Positions 61,257 to 64,000 of a stretch of 64,000 bases of DNA are shown here, one piece after another (within the stretch, counting starts at the first letter, position 1; each line of letters begins with the position of its first letter). The notes under the pieces are model-generated. The model saw only the letters and a program-made list of their open reading frames with translations. It did not search any database and was not told where the DNA came from. Both the position numbers and the translations under genes were made by a program. The DNA comes from Actinomycetota bacterium (lineage in GTDB: Bacteria; Actinomycetota; Actinomycetes; Actinomycetales; Dermatophilaceae): assembly GCA_020160805.1 (NCBI GenBank), contig JAIUPO010000017.1, forward strand, positions 1 to 64,000. The letters run 5' to 3'.

Positions 61257-62543
61257 GTGAAGGTGCTGGTGGTGGGGTCGGGCGCGCGCGAGCACGCCTT
61301 GGTGCGGGCGCTGGCGGCCGATCCGGACGTTGAGAAGGTGGTCGCGGCGCCGGGGAACCCGGGTATGGCGCGGCTCGCGGACTGCATACCCCTGACCAAT
61401 CTGACCGATGGCGAGGCGGTCGTCGAGCTGGCCCGCGATCAGGCGGCTGACCTTGTCGTTATCGGGCCGGAAGCTCCCCTCGTCGAGGGCGTTGCCGACG
61501 ACCTGCGGGCAGCGGGCTTTGCGACCTTTGGCCCGTCGGCGAGGGCCGCCCAACTCGAGGGCAGCAAGGCCTTCGCCAAGCGCATCATGGCCGAAGCCGG
61601 CGTGCCTACCGCGATGTCGCACGTGTGCACCACCGTCGAGGAGGTGGCGGAGGCGATTGATGCCTTCGGCGCGCCTTTCGTCGTCAAGGACGATGGCCTG
61701 GCCGCCGGCAAGGGCGTCGTCGTCACCGACGACCGTGATGCCGCCCTTGCCCACGCCGCCGCCTGCCTCGAGCGACCCGATGGACGCATCGTCGTCGAGG
61801 AGTTCCTCGACGGCCCGGAGGTCTCCCTCTTCTGCATCAGCGATGGCGAGAATGTCATCCCGCTCGCCCCGGCGCAGGATTTCAAGCGGGTCGGCGAGGG
61901 CGACACCGGCCCGAATACCGGTGGTATGGGCGCCTATTCGCCGCTCGACTGGGCACCAGTGGGACTCGTCGAGGAGGTTGTCGAGCGGGTCGCCAAACCG
62001 ACCATTCGCCAGATGGCGCTGCTCGGTATGCCGTTCGCCGGCGTCTTGTATGTCGGGCTGGCCCTGACCGCGCGCGGCCCGCGGGTCATCGAGTTCAATG
62101 CCCGGTTCGGTGACCCGGAGACGCAGGTGGTCCTCGCGCGGCTCGCGACCCCCCTCTCGACCCTGCTGTATGCCGCAGCCACCGGCCACCTCGACCGCCT
62201 GCCTCCGCTGACCTGGCGCCCCGACGCCGCGGTCACCGTCGTCCTCGCCGCCGACGGCTATCCCGCGACCCCCCGCACCGGCGACCCGATCACCGGGGCG
62301 GACGAGCCCGGCGACCTGGGGGAGCGGGCGGCATACGTCCTGCACGCGGGCACAAAACGAGATGGCGATGGCCTCGTGAGTGCCGGCGGGCGAGTCCTCT
62401 GCACCGTGGGGCTGGGCTCTGACCTCCAGGCGGCGCGGGCCGCGGCCTACTCCAGGATCGCTCAGATTGACCTGCCGGGCGGCCACTTCCGGCGCGATAT
62501 CGCCCTCGCGGCCGCCCATGGCGACATCCACGTCCCCGGCTGA
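61257..62543 (+). CDS. purD: phosphoribosylamine-glycine ligase (GARS)
   Basis: 428 residues from GTG 61257. Motifs: VLVVGSGAREHALV (N-domain), APGNPGMA, VVIGPEAPLVEGVADDL, ATP-grasp FVVKDDGLAAGKGVVV, VVEEFLDGPEVSLF, PLAPAQDFKRVGEGDTGPNTGGMGAYSP and EFNARFGDPETQ (metal ligands). It makes GAR in purine synthesis. purC follows after 18 bases. Longer in-frame extension to 60927 would cross the hairpin and repeat and is rejected. Confidence 0.95.
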   Translation: MKVLVVGSGAREHALVRALAADPDVEKVVAAPGNPGMARLADCIPLTNLTDGEAVVELARDQAADLVVIGPEAPLVEGVADDLRAAGFATFGPSARAAQLEGSKAFAKRIMAEAGVPTAMSHVCTTVEEVAEAIDAFGAPFVVKDDGLAAGKGVVVTDDRDAALAHAAACLERPDGRIVVEEFLDGPEVSLFCISDGENVIPLAPAQDFKRVGEGDTGPNTGGMGAYSPLDWAPVGLVEEVVERVAKPTIRQMALLGMPFAGVLYVGLALTARGPRVIEFNARFGDPETQVVLARLATPLSTLLYAAATGHLDRLPPLTWRPDAAVTVVLAADGYPATPRTGDPITGADEPGDLGERAAYVLHAGTKRDGDGLVSAGGRVLCTVGLGSDLQAARAAAYSRIAQIDLPGGHFRRDIALAAAHGDIHVPG

Positions 62544-62561
62544 AGATCATTGGGAGAGAAC

Positions 62562-63440
<879 letters not shown>

Positions 63441-63534
63441 GGCCGTTTTCCGTAGGTCTCGGGCCGGGTCAGGGCTCGAATGCGTATGCCGAAAATCCCC
63501 CGCTACTCCCGGCGTGGGCCTAGCCTGCTGTCGC

Positions 63535-64000
63535 ATGACCACCCCCCGCCCCGCCCTCCTTGCCCTCGCGACCGCCGGCGCGACGACGCTGATCGCCGCC
63601 ATCGCCCTCCCAGCCCAGGCCGCCGGCTCCTCGTATGTCGCCCTCGGCGATAGCTACTCCTCCGGGACCGGTACCCGCAGCTACCTCAATGACGGAACGT
63701 CGTGCCAGCGCTCGGTCTATGCCTACCCGAGCCTGATTGCCAGCGCCTCCGGCTACAGCCTGAACTTCCGGGCCTGCTCCGGCGCCAAAATCCCGGACGT
63801 CACGAATACCCAACTATCGGCCCTGACCAGCTCCACGGCCTATGTCACGATCTCGGTCGGCGGCAATGACGCGGGCTTCGCCAGTGTGCTGACGACCTGC
63901 GCGCTACCCTCGTGGATGAGCAACTGTTATGGCGCGATCGATAAAGCAAATGCCTACATCAACAACACCCTGCCCAGTGCCCTGAACACGCTGTATGCCA
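63535..64000 (+). CDS. secreted SGNH-hydrolase/lipase, 3' end outside the window
   Basis: 155 codons from ATG 63535, open to the window edge. A signal peptide (LLALATAGATTLIAAIALPAQAA) is followed by block I YVALGDSYSSGTG (nucleophile Ser), the block II-like region FRACSGAKIPDV, and block III ISVGGNDAGFASVLTTC (Asn). Cysteine pairs fit the Streptomyces-type secreted GDSL lipase family. The catalytic Asp-His near the C-terminus is beyond the window. It is the start of a new unit, 94 bases after purC. Confidence 0.88.
   Translation, partial: MTTPRPALLALATAGATTLIAAIALPAQAAGSSYVALGDSYSSGTGTRSYLNDGTSCQRSVYAYPSLIASASGYSLNFRACSGAKIPDVTNTQLSALTSSTAYVTISVGGNDAGFASVLTTCALPSWMSNCYGAIDKANAYINNTLPSALNTLYA

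Overview
The window is high-GC DNA (roughly 69-70 % G+C by eye) from an actinobacterium. The gene families fit this: a LysX-type fused lysyl-tRNA synthetase/lysylphosphatidylglycerol synthase, a clpB under a HAIR (HspR) box, LprG-like lipoproteins coupled to P55-like MFS exporters, and a DUF3151 gene next to fbaA and purA. A Micrococcales lineage (Intrasporangiaceae/Dermatophilaceae-like) is my inference only. No rRNA, tRNA, CRISPR array, phage gene or transposase was seen.

Layout. 0-9 kb: end of a CcdA/DsbD-like membrane protein, MOSC protein, lysX, an RraB-like protein, GNAT, an NAD(P)-binding epimerase, a flavoprotein remnant running in frame into a GPH-family sugar symporter, and a VapBC module lying between two related hairpins. 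9-21 kb: a zone of duplication and decay. It holds a SigE-family sigma factor with a broken partner gene, intact clpB, a second epimerase broken by a TAG codon, a large patatin-like membrane protein, and a decayed lprG/MFS pair whose MFS is frameshifted and whose 3' end is replaced by a 579-bp copy of the clpB 3' end. 20.7-25 kb: gluconate uptake (gntP, gntK), then the intact lprG/MFS pair. 25-42 kb: an inverted-repeat cluster, a META-domain lipoprotein, a secreted intradiol dioxygenase, a hydrolase with xthA, a secreted GHL15-like protein, pyrE, lemA, a GcdH-type dehydrogenase, a PIG-L deacetylase, MarR with an ABC exporter, DedA, a secreted peptidase and a polar amino-acid ABC transporter. 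42-50 kb: TetR, ppc, a P-loop kinase fused to a luciferase-like oxidoreductase, a GH13 glucosidase, an APH-like kinase, a DinB gene broken by an 8-bp tandem duplication, and a VOC protein. 50.5-63.4 kb: a central-metabolism backbone (fbaA, DUF3151, purA, purD, purC) interrupted by a sigma/membrane-protein pair, a GntR/membrane-protein pair with twin operators, a HelD-like helicase and a LuxR-type regulator. The window ends inside a secreted SGNH hydrolase.

Two window-wide signals stand out. The heptamer GTATGCC/GGCATAC occurs about 80 times by eye, balanced between orientations, where base composition predicts about 7. Several intergenic regions carry long near-perfect hairpins that form related families, including two inverted copies of a 70-bp element about 3.1 kb apart. 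Seven loci carry broken or truncated genes, so either this genome is decaying paralogues or some single-base indels are sequencing errors.
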